Counted from the first letter of the stretch, positions 8,100 to 17,369 are shown. The stretch is DNA of 64,000 bases from Alcanivorax sp. (GCF_019431375.1 NZ_CP080267.1:3463501-3527500); one strand, 5' to 3'. A program made the numbers and translations. Notes: generated by a model not told the origin, from the sequence alone.

Positions 8100-8117
8100 T
8101 TGCCACAGGAGGTGGCG

Positions 8118-8447
8118 ATGCCCTTTGATCCCAGGGATCCCTACGACGCCGCAGCCTTGTACGACATGTGGCTCAATTGCAGTCGCTGTCCGGCCACCTT
8201 TGATTTCGAGCCCGGTGGTGACATCAATCTGGACTACTATCACCGCATTGGCCAGCAGGCGCGCCAGGACAATTGGATTGTGCTGCCTGCACGCAGTAAA
8301 GGGAATGAGCTGGTTTTCAACGTGCTTTGCCCGGCCTGCGCGCAACGTCTTGGTGTGGCTGGCTGTGATGGTCACATGGAACTTGCAGCCCCGGTGATTG
8401 ACGAGATCTGTCAGGCCATGCGTGAGGCTTCTGGCGAGGCAGCCTGA
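8118..8447 (+). CDS. Small Cys-rich conserved hypothetical protein
   Basis: 109 aa. ATG 8118 is chosen because a strong AGGAGG lies 5 nt before it; the frame extends back to a TTG at 8100 without a ribosome site. It has two cysteine pairs, CSRC near residue 18 and CPAC near 70, suggesting a zinc-ribbon-like fold. No family recognised and no membrane segment. It is co-oriented with the TetR gene and preceded by a copy of the operator motif, so it may belong to the same regulon; that is inference. Confidence 0.65.
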   Translation: MPFDPRDPYDAAALYDMWLNCSRCPATFDFEPGGDINLDYYHRIGQQARQDNWIVLPARSKGNELVFNVLCPACAQRLGVAGCDGHMELAAPVIDEICQAMREASGEAA

Positions 8448-8513
8448 GCGTTTCTGTCATCGTCCCCTTATGCATGGCTGGTTAGACTGGCGGGTAATTC
8501 AGAGGAGTTACCC

Positions 8514-9197
8514 ATGAACGCCGATTCCATGTCCCTTTCTCATGCGCTTACCGAACGCCGTTCCGTGCGCGGTTTTCTCGACAAGCCAGTATCGCAATCA
8601 GAGCTTGAGGCCATTTTCTCACTGGCCCAGCATGCTCCTTCAAACTGCAATATCCAGCCCTGGCAGGTATGGGTGGCCAGCGGCGAAACCCGTAACGCTT
8701 TACGCGAGCGTCTGGTGGACAAGGTTAGCCGGGGCACCCCCTTTGCGCCGGACTATGAGAGCCTGCCCCGTTTCCAGGGCATATACAGAGAGCGACAGGT
8801 GGATTGTGCGATGGCCCTCTACGGCAACATGGGCATCGCCCGTGAAGACCGGGAAGGTCGTCGCCGGGCGGAGCTGCGCAACTTCGAACTGTTCGATGCG
8901 CCCCATGTGGCCTTTATCGGCATGGAGCGGGATTTCGGCGTTACCGTGGCTCTGGACGTGGGCATGTACGTGCAATCCCTGTTACTGGCCATGACTGCCC
9001 ACGGAGTGGGTGCCTGCGCCCAGGGCAGCATGCGCTACTACCCGGATGATGTACGCGAACTGCTGGGGATTCCGGACAGCATCGCCATCGTGCTGGGTAT
9101 CAGTTTTGGCTACGAAAACACGGATGTAGCGGCCAACCGCACCCGGGTCGGGCGAGTGCCCCTGGGGGACTCGGTGCGCTTCTGTGGCGACGCCTGA
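8514..9197 (+). CDS. Nitroreductase family protein
   Basis: 227 aa, the usual length for FMN-dependent nitroreductases, which reduce nitroaromatics, quinones or related acceptors with NAD(P)H. Recognisable parts are the N-terminal RRSVRGF (FMN phosphate contact), APSNCNIQPW, and the C-terminal GVGACAQGS and GISFGYE segments. The substrate cannot be told from sequence. The GAGGAG ribosome site is in the loop of a 6-bp hairpin (GGGTAA 8492-8497, TTACCC 8508-8513) that ends at the ATG, so initiation could be structure-limited. It stands 66 bp after the Cys-rich gene. Confidence 0.85.
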   Translation: MNADSMSLSHALTERRSVRGFLDKPVSQSELEAIFSLAQHAPSNCNIQPWQVWVASGETRNALRERLVDKVSRGTPFAPDYESLPRFQGIYRERQVDCAMALYGNMGIAREDREGRRRAELRNFELFDAPHVAFIGMERDFGVTVALDVGMYVQSLLLAMTAHGVGACAQGSMRYYPDDVRELLGIPDSIAIVLGISFGYENTDVAANRTRVGRVPLGDSVRFCGDA

Positions 9198-9256
9198 GCG
9201 GACAGTAGAGGCTGAATTGTGGTACCATTATTGTTTTACCGGCGCAATGGAACCCA

Positions 9257-9619
9257 ATGATCATCGTCAAAGGCTCTTTCCCCGTGAAACAAGACCAGCA
9301 ACCCGAGGCGCTGGCGCTGGTGCAGGCGTTGGCGAAATCCTCTCGGGGGGAGCACGGCTGTCTGGCCTACGAGGTGTACCTGCAGGCAGATGAGCCGCGG
9401 GTAATTGTGGTGTGGCAACAATGGACCGATCTGGATGCGCTGGAAATCCACTTCGGCTCCGAGCATGTGGATGCTTTTCTGGATGCTATCCCCGACATGA
9501 TTGATGGTGAAGTGACATCCGCCCGCTTTGATGTCACCAGCCTGGACGGCGAACCCATCGTCGAAGAAGTGGCCGAAATCGCGCCGCTGGTGCTGGCGGA
9601 CAATATTACCCTGCACTGA
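9257..9619 (+). CDS. Antibiotic biosynthesis monooxygenase (ABM) domain protein
   Basis: 120 aa. The ferredoxin-like ABM fold is suggested by IIVKGSFPV, a helix, EHGCLAYEVYLQ, and VVWQQWTDLDALEIHFGSEH, the typical YEVY...E.W.....L..H pattern of small dimeric quinol monooxygenases such as YgiN. Such proteins act on quinols or reactive aromatics in the cytoplasm; substrate unknown here. It sits 59 bp downstream of the nitroreductase in the same direction, which suggests a shared redox role. Confidence 0.75.
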   Translation: MIIVKGSFPVKQDQQPEALALVQALAKSSRGEHGCLAYEVYLQADEPRVIVVWQQWTDLDALEIHFGSEHVDAFLDAIPDMIDGEVTSARFDVTSLDGEPIVEEVAEIAPLVLADNITLH

Positions 9620-9713
9620 TCTGCCGTTTCCCGATCGGCTGGTGTCGTAACCGGCCAATGCGTCACCCTGCAAGGCTGGGTTACTCTTGTAGCCAAGCGA
9701 AGCAGGAGCTTTC

Positions 9714-10643
9714 ATGAAGACCCGTATCGACTCCGTCGAAGAGATTACCCGCAGTTTTGCCGGGCAGGGCTATATCTGCAGCGAGCAGATTGCCCTGGCG
9801 ATCTACCTGGCTGCGCAGTTGCACAAGCCGGTTCTGGTGGAAGGCCCCCCCGGGGTAGGAAAGACCGAACTGGCCAAAGCGGCGGCGGCTTTTCTTGAGG
9901 CGCCGCTGATCCGCCTGCAGTGCTACGAAGGCCTGGATGAAAGCCGGGCCTTGTACGAATGGAAGTATGGCAAGCAGCTACTCTACACCCAGTTGTTGCG
10001 TGACAAGCTGGGGGGCATGCTTGCTGATACCGACAGTCTGGAAGCCAGCATGGAGCGGCTGGGGGATCTGGGCGAAGCCTTCTACAGCGATACCTTTCTG
10101 GAGCCGCGACCGCTGTTGCATGCCCTGCGCAGTGACGAGCCGACGGTACTGCTCATTGATGAAATCGACAAGGCGGACCAGGAGTTTGAAGCCTTCCTGT
10201 TAGAGCTGTTGTCCGATTTCCAGATTTCCATTCCCGAACTGGGCACGGTGAAAGCAAAGCATCAGCCGCTGGTGTTGCTAACCAGTAACGACCAGCGAGA
10301 ACTGTCTGATGCGCTCAAGCGTCGTTGCCTGCATCTCTATATTCCTTACCCGGCGGCGGAGCTGGAAGCGCAGATTGTTGCTACCCGGGTGCCGGATCTG
10401 GATGCCCGACTGCGAGAGCAGCTGGTGGCGTTTATTCAGCACCTGCGCGAACAGGACATGAAAAAGTTGCCGGCTATTTCTGAAACCCTGGATTGGGCCC
10501 GTGCGCTGGTATTACTGCACGCAGACAGCCTGGAACATGCCCAGGTGGCGGATACCCTCAATCTTGTGCTGAAGACCGAGCAGGATGTCACCCTGGCCCG
10601 GGAGCTGTTACCCGCCTGGCTGCGCAAGCTCGGCAAGCGCTAA
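9714..10643 (+). CDS. MoxR-type AAA+ ATPase
   Basis: 309 aa AAA ATPase. Walker A GPPGVGKTE at about 44-52, Walker B VLLIDEID at 145-152, and sensor 1 TSND further on. MoxR-type ATPases work with VWA-domain partners in maturation or metal insertion of enzymes, as in CO dehydrogenase CoxD/CoxE. That partnership is supported by the next gene, which overlaps it by one base (TAATG) and encodes a CoxE-like VWA protein. AGGAG lies 7 nt before the ATG. The client enzyme is not evident in the neighbourhood. Confidence 0.85.
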   Translation: MKTRIDSVEEITRSFAGQGYICSEQIALAIYLAAQLHKPVLVEGPPGVGKTELAKAAAAFLEAPLIRLQCYEGLDESRALYEWKYGKQLLYTQLLRDKLGGMLADTDSLEASMERLGDLGEAFYSDTFLEPRPLLHALRSDEPTVLLIDEIDKADQEFEAFLLELLSDFQISIPELGTVKAKHQPLVLLTSNDQRELSDALKRRCLHLYIPYPAAELEAQIVATRVPDLDARLREQLVAFIQHLREQDMKKLPAISETLDWARALVLLHADSLEHAQVADTLNLVLKTEQDVTLARELLPAWLRKLGKR

Positions 10644-11992
10644 TGCCAACTCGTCGCTTGTCCGAGTTTGTTCAGGCCCTGCGTGGGGCCGGGCTGCGGA
10701 TTTCGCCGGATGAAGCCAGTCAGGCCATGGATGCGGCGGCGCTGGTGGGCTATGCGCAGCGCCAGCGTTTCCATGATGCTCTGGCCCTGACTCTGGTCAA
10801 ACAGCAACAGGACAAGCCTGCGTTCGAAGAAACCTTTGCCCGTTTTTTTGAGGCGGAAGACCCCCGTTCCGATTCCCCGCAAGGTGCCGAATCGCCCATG
10901 CCGGCACCCGCCGCCGACCTCTCGTCCGCGCAGACTCCCGAGCAGCAACAGGCGGAAGCCCTGTTGGCCAGCACCCCGGATCAGTTGCAGCAGCGGATGG
11001 CGGAAGCCGCCGCCGAGATGGACTTCACGCAGATGGAAGTGATTACTCAGCAGGGGATTTATACTCGTCGCCTGCTGATGAATATGGGCATGGGGGCGGT
11101 GGATGACCGGGTGCTGCAGCTTGATCAGGGCAGTCCGCCTCAGCAGGCCCGGGCGGAGCAGTTACGGCAGTGGCGAACCCGGGTCCGTGAGCAGGCTGCG
11201 GCTCAGGTGCGGCGTCAGTTTCTGTTGCATGGAGTGGGTAAAGGGCGAGCGCTTCGTGAGCAGACCCTGCGGGCGGTGCCATTCCGGGATCTGAGGGAGT
11301 TCCGTGACGTGCAGGCGCTGGTGCGCAGGATGGCCCGGCGATTGGCCAGCCTGCATCAGCGACGCACAAAAACCAGTCGGCGAGGCATGCTCGATGCCCG
11401 CCGCACCATGGTGGCGAGCATTCGTCATGATGGTGTGCCGGCCAAACTGTTCTGGCGTCGCCGTCCGCCCCGCAAGACCCGGCTCATGGTGATCTGTGAT
11501 GTGTCCAGTTCGGTGAGCGATGCGGCTCGATTTCTGCTGCAGTTTCTCTATGCCATGAACGACGTGCTGCCCCGGGTGCGCAGCTTCGCCTTTGCCTCGC
11601 GGTTTGATGAAATCACCGAGGATTTTTCTCGATATTCTCCTGAGGTGGCGGTGGGTCAGGTGCTGGATCGGCTCTCTGGTAGCGGTACTGACTACGCTGA
11701 AATGTTTCGGGCGTTTCAGGCGCGCTGTGAAAGAGAGCTGGACGCCCATACCACGGTGATCATTCTTGGCGATGCCCGCAATAATTACCTGCCGGATGGC
11801 GCGGAAACGTTGCAGGCGATCCGTCGTCGAGTCAAACAGGTCTGGTGGCTGAACCCGGAGTCCCGGAGTCGCTGGAACAGTGGTGATGCGGTAATGGATC
11901 GTTACTTGCCCCACTGCCGCCTGGCCCGCCAGTGTGCCACACTCAACGATCTGGAGCGGGTGGTGGACAGTTTGCTGGGGGCACTGGATTAA
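10643..11992 (+). CDS. VWA domain protein, CoxE-like
   Basis: 449 aa. The start codon overlaps the stop of the MoxR gene (TAATG), indicating translational coupling. The N-terminal half is helical and Gln/Ala/Arg-rich; the C-terminal half is a von Willebrand A domain with MIDAS motif DVSSS (about 286-290) and a GSGTDY segment near 350 supplying the conserved Thr. Together with the upstream ATPase it forms the common MoxR/VWA pair, believed to act as a metal-dependent chaperone. No membrane segment seen. Confidence 0.8.
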   Translation: MPTRRLSEFVQALRGAGLRISPDEASQAMDAAALVGYAQRQRFHDALALTLVKQQQDKPAFEETFARFFEAEDPRSDSPQGAESPMPAPAADLSSAQTPEQQQAEALLASTPDQLQQRMAEAAAEMDFTQMEVITQQGIYTRRLLMNMGMGAVDDRVLQLDQGSPPQQARAEQLRQWRTRVREQAAAQVRRQFLLHGVGKGRALREQTLRAVPFRDLREFRDVQALVRRMARRLASLHQRRTKTSRRGMLDARRTMVASIRHDGVPAKLFWRRRPPRKTRLMVICDVSSSVSDAARFLLQFLYAMNDVLPRVRSFAFASRFDEITEDFSRYSPEVAVGQVLDRLSGSGTDYAEMFRAFQARCERELDAHTTVIILGDARNNYLPDGAETLQAIRRRVKQVWWLNPESRSRWNSGDAVMDRYLPHCRLARQCATLNDLERVVDSLLGALD

Positions 11993-11996
11993 ACGT

Positions 11997-12020
11997 CTGA
12001 CGCTGGATAACTGGCGTCAG
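11997..12020. terminator. Hairpin between convergent genes
   Basis: 7-bp stem CTGACGC/GCGTCAG just beyond the VWA gene and overlapping the stop of the convergent sensor kinase. T tracts are poor on both strands, so termination is uncertain. Confidence 0.35.
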
Positions 12021-14437
12021 GCGCTATTGCGGGAGCCCTTGCCAGGATCACGCAGCACTTGTTTCAGTGTGGCCATCAGGCGAGCCTTGTTGATGGGTTT
12101 GGCCAGGTGGGCCACCATGCCGGCGTCGTGGCAGGCGTGGATCTTGTCCGGTACCGCGTGGGCCGTCAGAGCCACAATGGGTATCCAGGGCAGCCGGCCT
12201 TCCTGTTGCAGCTTGATGATCGAGCGGGAGGTTTCGAAGCCATCCATGTCTGGCATCTCGCAGTCCATCAGAATCAGATCGAACGACTGCTGGGTGGACA
12301 TCAGCACCGCTATGGCCTCCATGCCACTTTCCGCCACTTCCGTTTCATAGCCCAGTTTCTGACACAGACCTTCGGCCACCATCAGGTTGATATGGTTGTC
12401 ATCGACGATAAGCAGTCGGCCGCCGGAGAGGCTGGGTAAATCGCTGTCCTCGTTTTGCGGCAGGTAACCGCTATCGCTCTGTGTGCCGGGCAGGGGCAGC
12501 CGAAACCAGAATCGAGAGCCTTCATTCTGGCGGCTGAAGACGCCAATCTCGCCCCCCATGATTTCCACCAGCTGCCGACAGATTGCCAGCCCGAGGCCTG
12601 TGCCACCGTAGCGTCGGCTGGTGGAGCTGTCGCCCTGGTGGAAATGATCAAACAGGTGCTTGAGCTGCTCCGGGGCAATGCCGATGCCTGAATCCGAGAC
12701 TTCGAAATAGACATAGTCTGGGTTGTGCTCATCCCGTTCGGCCCTGACCGTGATGATGCCGTTACTGGTGAATTTCACCGCATTGCCAATCAGATTCACC
12801 AGAATTTGTCGTAGCCGTACCGGGTCGCCCAGGCACCGTTCCCCCAGGTTGTGGTCAAGCTCGGTCTGCAGGGTATTGGAATGCACATGGGCCTTGTGCT
12901 GAAACAGCGCCAGGGATTCGCTGACCAGATCCGCCAGGCTGAAGCTGGTCTGTTCAATGGGCATCTTGCCTGCTTCGATACGGGAATAATCGAGAATGTC
13001 GTTGATCAGATTGAGCAGGCTGTTACCGGACTGCTCGATCACATTCAGGTTGTGCTGCTGATCTTCATCCAGGGGAGTTCCCTTGAGCATATCCACGGTA
13101 CCGATGATGCCGTTGAGAGGGGTGCGGATTTCATGGCTCATGACTGCCAGGAATTCACTGCGTGCACTCAGTGCACTGTTCAGTTCCCGGGTGCGCTCAT
13201 CCACACGTTGCTCCAATACTTCGTTGGCTTCGCGTTGAATGCGGGCGTTCTCGCTTTTCAGCACCGTCATCCTGTGAGCCAGAGCGAAAGACAGCAGTAC
13301 GGCTTCAGTGAAGGTGCCCAGCTGCATGGCATTTTCCAGCAGCCAGCCTCCTTCCATCAGCTGGAAGGTTTTCAGTACGTAGAGCACCGTGGCGGTGGCC
13401 ACGGCGGTGAAGGCGAGCAGGAAATAACGTGCTGGACTATAGCCCTTGATGATCAGCCACAGGGACAGGGCGATGGCAACAAAAGGCCAGGGCAATACGA
13501 TGGCGGTTGACGCCTGAATGGAAAAATGAAAGTTGAGCAGCGTCAGCGGGGTGACGACCAACAGGGTGATAGCGCTAAGCAGCAGTATACGGTGAATGCG
13601 CGGAGCCCGTTTTTTCAGCTCCAGAAACTGGCTGGCAAACAGCATAGAGAATGCCAGTGTGACCAGGTTCAGTACAGGCAGGGAATAATGGTTCCACAGA
13701 GTGGCGTCAGGCCATAGCCACTGGTAGCTCAGGCCTTCCCGGGTAAACAGGTTAAGGCCAAAAGTGCCGAGGTAAAGCACATAGAGTAGATAACTTGGAT
13801 CGCGGATAGACAGGAAAATCAGCAGATTAAACAGGCACATGGCAACGATCGCGCCAAAATAGAGGCCATAGAAAAGGGAAAGCCGGTTGTCATGGGCGTT
13901 GAAGGCTGCCGGCGTCATCAGGGTGGCAGGTAGCTCAATCACATTATTGCCCTGGGCGCGTAACAACAGGTAGTGCTTGCTGTCTGCGGGCAGTGTCAGT
14001 GGTGTCACCAGATGATAGTGGGACAGTTCGCGACTGGGGAAGGGAACCCGGTCGCCCATGCGGGAATGTTTGATCCGGTTGCCGTCTTTATCAAAGACGT
14101 AGATGTCCAGGTAATCAAGGTGGGGGCGCCCCACACGGAGAAACCAGTAGGGCATCGTGCTGTTGTTCTCTACAGCGATGAGGAACCACTGGAACCCGTT
14201 GCGAAACCCCAGAGAAGGATAGGCGGTGTCCAGAGGCTGGCCCTTGCCGGCGCGCAAGGCCTGCAATGCCATGGTCGGGCTGAGGGAATGGTCCTGATCT
14301 GCTAGCCATTGCATGCCTGCCGCGGCCTGATAGCTGTCGCGGTGATCCGTCAGAGTCAGTGCGTTGCTGTTCAGTGATAGAAAAAGCGCGCAGATAAGCG
14401 CTGCCAGTCGCCCTGCGGAGACGGTTCCCTTTGTCAT
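12017..14437 (-). CDS. Hybrid sensor histidine kinase with 7TMR-DISM sensor
   Basis: 806 aa. Order: signal-like hydrophobic start (10-26), extracytoplasmic 7TMR-DISMED2 domain (about 35-180), seven transmembrane helices (185-390, 7TMR-DISM_7TM), coiled coil (395-425), HisKA with SHEIRTPLNG (H435), HATPase_c with DSGIGI and GGTGLGL (about 535-655), and a C-terminal receiver domain whose phospho-acceptor is in LILMDCEMPDMDG. The DISM domain is usually thought to sense carbohydrate-like or diverse small ligands. There is no adjacent response regulator or Hpt protein, so it is an orphan hybrid kinase. Not part of an obvious operon. Confidence 0.88.
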   Translation of the reverse strand: MTKGTVSAGRLAALICALFLSLNSNALTLTDHRDSYQAAAGMQWLADQDHSLSPTMALQALRAGKGQPLDTAYPSLGFRNGFQWFLIAVENNSTMPYWFLRVGRPHLDYLDIYVFDKDGNRIKHSRMGDRVPFPSRELSHYHLVTPLTLPADSKHYLLLRAQGNNVIELPATLMTPAAFNAHDNRLSLFYGLYFGAIVAMCLFNLLIFLSIRDPSYLLYVLYLGTFGLNLFTREGLSYQWLWPDATLWNHYSLPVLNLVTLAFSMLFASQFLELKKRAPRIHRILLLSAITLLVVTPLTLLNFHFSIQASTAIVLPWPFVAIALSLWLIIKGYSPARYFLLAFTAVATATVLYVLKTFQLMEGGWLLENAMQLGTFTEAVLLSFALAHRMTVLKSENARIQREANEVLEQRVDERTRELNSALSARSEFLAVMSHEIRTPLNGIIGTVDMLKGTPLDEDQQHNLNVIEQSGNSLLNLINDILDYSRIEAGKMPIEQTSFSLADLVSESLALFQHKAHVHSNTLQTELDHNLGERCLGDPVRLRQILVNLIGNAVKFTSNGIITVRAERDEHNPDYVYFEVSDSGIGIAPEQLKHLFDHFHQGDSSTSRRYGGTGLGLAICRQLVEIMGGEIGVFSRQNEGSRFWFRLPLPGTQSDSGYLPQNEDSDLPSLSGGRLLIVDDNHINLMVAEGLCQKLGYETEVAESGMEAIAVLMSTQQSFDLILMDCEMPDMDGFETSRSIIKLQQEGRLPWIPIVALTAHAVPDKIHACHDAGMVAHLAKPINKARLMATLKQVLRDPGKGSRNSA

Positions 14438-14566
14438 TCCCGATCCTGTTATCGCTGTTATCCGGATGCGGCATTCGGACGCATTTTACAGAATTTACCT
14501 GACTGGCCGGAACCGTGCGTCGGACAGCGTCTCGAAAATAGTGACTAAGCGGAAAAGGAGGGCTGT

Positions 14567-15115
14567 ATGAAAGTGATGATGCGCATGTTCTGGTGATGTC
14601 CTGTTCTCTGGTGGTGGCCTCGGGCGCTTTTTCTGCTGGTCCCTGCATCGGTGGTAACTACAGCCAGATCCAGCATGACAACGAGCAAATTGACAGCGAT
14701 CCCCTGAAAATGGATGCCGCTACCATCCGTGCTGGTTTTGATTTCACCGATTTTCTTGCCCTGGAAGTTCCGGGTGGCACGGGCTTCGACAAGGAGACCC
14801 GTGGCATTTTGGATTTCGAGATGGATCATCGTTACGGCGGTTAACCAAAACTGGGGTGCCGGTGGGCGAGACCCTTCGCCCCTATGTGGTTGGTGGTTAC
14901 AGCAGGGTAAGAGGTGAAGTCTCCGCCAGTGGTTCGGTGGTGGGAGTGAACGATTCCTTCAGTGAGACGGAAACCTTCGAGGATGAATCCTGGGGGCCGG
15001 GCTGGATCTCAATCTGACCGACACCTTGGACGGGAATCTGGAATACATGCGTTATGTGGACACCGATGAGGAAGAAATTTCCGGTGTCAGCGTTGGGCTG
15101 CGCTCCGCATTTTAA
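14567..15115 (+). pseudogene. Frameshifted outer-membrane beta-barrel protein gene
   Basis: A strong AGGAGG and ATG open a reading frame that stops after 9 codons, yet the downstream DNA keeps coding sense in alternating frames. Joined, it gives a signal peptide-like start ending FSAGP, then CIGGNYSQI..., a piece ending RYGG (frame of 14593), a second piece TGVPVGETLRPYVVGGY (frame of 14856), and a third GAGLDLNL...SVGLRSAF to the stop at 15115. Alternating short strands and the terminal aromatic Phe are typical of small 8-stranded outer-membrane barrels (about 180 aa). At least three frameshifts (near 14590, 14840 and 14993) separate the parts. Decay is more likely than error, but not proven. 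Confidence 0.7.
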
Positions 15116-15136
15116 TGTGGAGCCGGGCGCCGGACG

Positions 15137-16468
15137 TCAGTTGTCCGGCGTCACTTCCAATGCCCTTTCCAGGTTGGGCCGGAAAGCGGTATTGACGCCC
15201 AGTTTCATCATCGTCCAGTAGTGGCCGCTGACCACTCGTTCAATCAGCAGGCTGCGCGAGGAGGGCTGGAACTTCAGCATCTGCTCCAGGGGAGTACGTT
15301 TTACCTGGCGGAGGATGTCGGTATGCAGTTCCGAGCGGCCAAAATCGTAGGGCTTGTCATCGAAGGCGCGTAGCAACAAGGCAATCCAGGTGGCATAGAA
15401 CTGGCCGTTCACCTGGGTGTCTTTCTTGCGAGCTCCCAGCTGCAGCAACTGGCTGTCCAGCTGATCCCACTGTTCATTCAGTGCGCTGCGCACAATATTC
15501 CGTAGCAGGTCAGCATCCTGGGGCGGCAACCGTTTTACCGCGCCGAAATCATAAATCACGATGGTGCCGTCCGGGCGAAAGGCAAAGTTGCCCGGGTGCG
15601 GATCACAGTGGACCGCCCGTAACTGGAAAATCTGCTGGCCAAGGGCGTCGAAAAGGCGCTCGCCAAGCAGGTTGCGGGTAGCCTGATCAAAGCCGTGATC
15701 GTCATCCGCCTGATCCAGCGCAATGCCGGTTTCCTGGCTAAGGGTCAGTACTTTTTCGCTGGACAGTTCGTCGAATACACGCGGGATGACCAGCCAGGGC
15801 TGGTCATTATGGAAATCGCGGAAGTGTTTCAGATTGCCCGCTTCCTGCCGGTAGTCCAGCTCTTCGTGGAGCTGGTTGCGGATTTCCCTGAATACGGCAT
15901 CGAGGGCCGCCTCGTCCACTTTTAGCAGGCTGCCCAGGCGCAGGATGCGACGCAGATGTTTCATATCGGAATCAATGGATTCCTTTACCGCCGGGTACTG
16001 AACCTTGACGACTACGCTGTCGCCGTCATGGGTGGTGGCACGGTGTACCTGGCCGATGGAGGCTGCGGCGAACGGTGTTTCTTCAAAGTCGGCAAACAGC
16101 GAGTCCAGGGTGCCTCCCAGTTCGCGTTCCAGTTGTCGGCGGATCACGTGGAAGGGCATGGGGGCCGAGGCGTTCTGTAGCACCTTGAGCTGATCGCTGA
16201 TTTCCTTGGGCAGAATGTCCTGCATTTGTGAGGCGATCTGTCCCACCTTCATGACCGCGCCTTTCATCTCTCCCAGGGTGGCGGCCACCTCCCGGCCGAT
16301 ATGCTGGAGCAGCTTTTCCCGGTCTGCGGCCTTGGCGGTATCCGACTGGAACCACCCCTTGACCTGATGGCCGGCCACCCGGGTCGCAATGGAGGTAGTC
16401 ATGCCTGTCAGCCTGAACAGGCGGCTGGTGGCAGTGGTGGGGCGTTTGCGACGACGGTCGTCAGCCAT
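15137..16468 (-). CDS. ABC1/AarF (UbiB-family) atypical kinase
   Basis: 443 aa. It shows the UbiB-family signature: KVGQ in MKVGQIASQM (the KxGQ motif), the alanine-rich AAASIGQVHRA loop replacing the P-loop, VVVKVQYP with the ATP lysine, HCDPHPGNF catalytic loop and YDFG metal site. These proteins support isoprenoid lipid (ubiquinone) biosynthesis or lipid homeostasis. It is shorter than the genuine UbiB (about 540 aa), lacks its C-terminal membrane helices, and is not next to ubiE/ubiJ, so it is a paralogue rather than UbiB. Single gene, 21 bp from the end of the convergent pseudogene. Confidence 0.8.
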   Translation of the reverse strand: MADDRRRKRPTTATSRLFRLTGMTTSIATRVAGHQVKGWFQSDTAKAADREKLLQHIGREVAATLGEMKGAVMKVGQIASQMQDILPKEISDQLKVLQNASAPMPFHVIRRQLERELGGTLDSLFADFEETPFAAASIGQVHRATTHDGDSVVVKVQYPAVKESIDSDMKHLRRILRLGSLLKVDEAALDAVFREIRNQLHEELDYRQEAGNLKHFRDFHNDQPWLVIPRVFDELSSEKVLTLSQETGIALDQADDDHGFDQATRNLLGERLFDALGQQIFQLRAVHCDPHPGNFAFRPDGTIVIYDFGAVKRLPPQDADLLRNIVRSALNEQWDQLDSQLLQLGARKKDTQVNGQFYATWIALLLRAFDDKPYDFGRSELHTDILRQVKRTPLEQMLKFQPSSRSLLIERVVSGHYWTMMKLGVNTAFRPNLERALEVTPDN

Positions 16469-16633
16469 GGAGTCCTCGGGTAACGCGATGGGATGGTCAT
16501 TCTCGGCTCGTTGTGACCGAGTCAGCAGGTGCTACCAGACTCTAGCGCTTGTGCGGCGGGGTGTACATGGTGGGATGAAGCCAGAAAGGGAGGGGTGATG
16601 GATGGTTTTTTGTTAAACGGCAGGCAAAAGAAA

Positions 16634-16652
16634 GGGGCCCAAATCAGGCCCC
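16634..16652 (-). terminator. Intrinsic terminator of the phasin gene
   Basis: On the minus strand GGGGCC-7 nt-GGCCCC followed by TTTCTTTT, about 35 bp past the stop codon. Confidence 0.7.
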
Positions 16653-16685
16653 AAAGGAGAGTACAACAGAATCAGGGAAACAGAA

Positions 16686-17114
16686 TCAGCTACGTTTTTC
16701 CCCGGCAGAAACCAGTTCGTTGAACAGTTTCTCGCCTTCTTCACGTGCAGAGGCAACAGCACCCAGGCCGGCCAGCACGAATTCGTTGGTTTCTTCGGCT
16801 TTCTCGCCGCGCTCTTTCTTGCCGGCTTCTACCAGTTTCTCGTAGAGGGCCTGACGCTTTTCCGGAGCGGTGTCCAGCAGCTGACGGGCTGCCAGCAGGG
16901 CGCCACGACCGGCCAGCAGGGCCTTGGGCTTGCCTTCGGCTTCTTCACCAAACGCTTCGGTACCGGCTTCCACATACTTGTTCAGCAGCTCTTCAGAATT
17001 CTCTTCCGCTTTGTCGTATGCGCCCAGGCCAGCCAGGTACAGCTTGTTGCCCAGTTCTTTGGCACGGTTTACCAGAGATTCACTTTGTTCGCGCAGATCT
17101 TTCAGCTCGCCCAT
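16686..17114 (-). CDS. Phasin family (polyhydroxyalkanoate granule-associated) protein
   Basis: 142 aa, Lys/Glu/Ala-rich and almost wholly helical. LYLAGLGAYDKAEEN near residue 30 matches the phasin signature (PhaI/PhaF type), and FVLAGLGAVASAREEGE near 115 resembles a second copy of the same pattern. Phasins coat storage granules. ATG 17114 is chosen over upstream in-frame starts because it has AAGGAA in front and begins the conserved helix. No PHA synthase is in the window, so in a wax-ester or triglyceride-storing organism it might coat lipid bodies instead (inference). Confidence 0.75.
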   Translation of the reverse strand: MGELKDLREQSESLVNRAKELGNKLYLAGLGAYDKAEENSEELLNKYVEAGTEAFGEEAEGKPKALLAGRGALLAARQLLDTAPEKRQALYEKLVEAGKKERGEKAEETNEFVLAGLGAVASAREEGEKLFNELVSAGEKRS

Positions 17115-17224
17115 GATCAATAATTCCTTTACGTTGTCCGGTGAAAAACAGAATTTGTTGCAGCGGCTAAGTACGCTGCGTGTGACAAAGAGTAAGGATT
17201 TGGAGGGAAGTGAGGGCGGGGAAC

Positions 17225-17241
17225 TGTCCAACAATTGGACA
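17225..17241. promoter_or_regulatory. Palindromic operator candidate TGTCCAA-N3-TTGGACA
   Basis: TGTCCAACAATTGGACA, perfect 7-bp arms, between the divergent phasin gene and the 126-aa hypothetical gene. The binding protein is unknown; a storage-granule regulator would be an attractive guess. Confidence 0.4.
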
Positions 17242-17369
17242 TCTGTCGGGAGGCATTGAAGCCTCAGGATGTGATATCCGTCAAAGTCAGTAAGCCAAAC
17301 CCCGCATGGTCGTTATTTATACTCATGCGTACACTGGCTAAAAAGACTGTACCGGCTAGAGAGAACATA

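Noticed and set aside
15137..16468. ABC1 kinase called as ubiB itself
   Set aside because: Too short, no C-terminal membrane helices and no ubiE/ubiJ neighbours.
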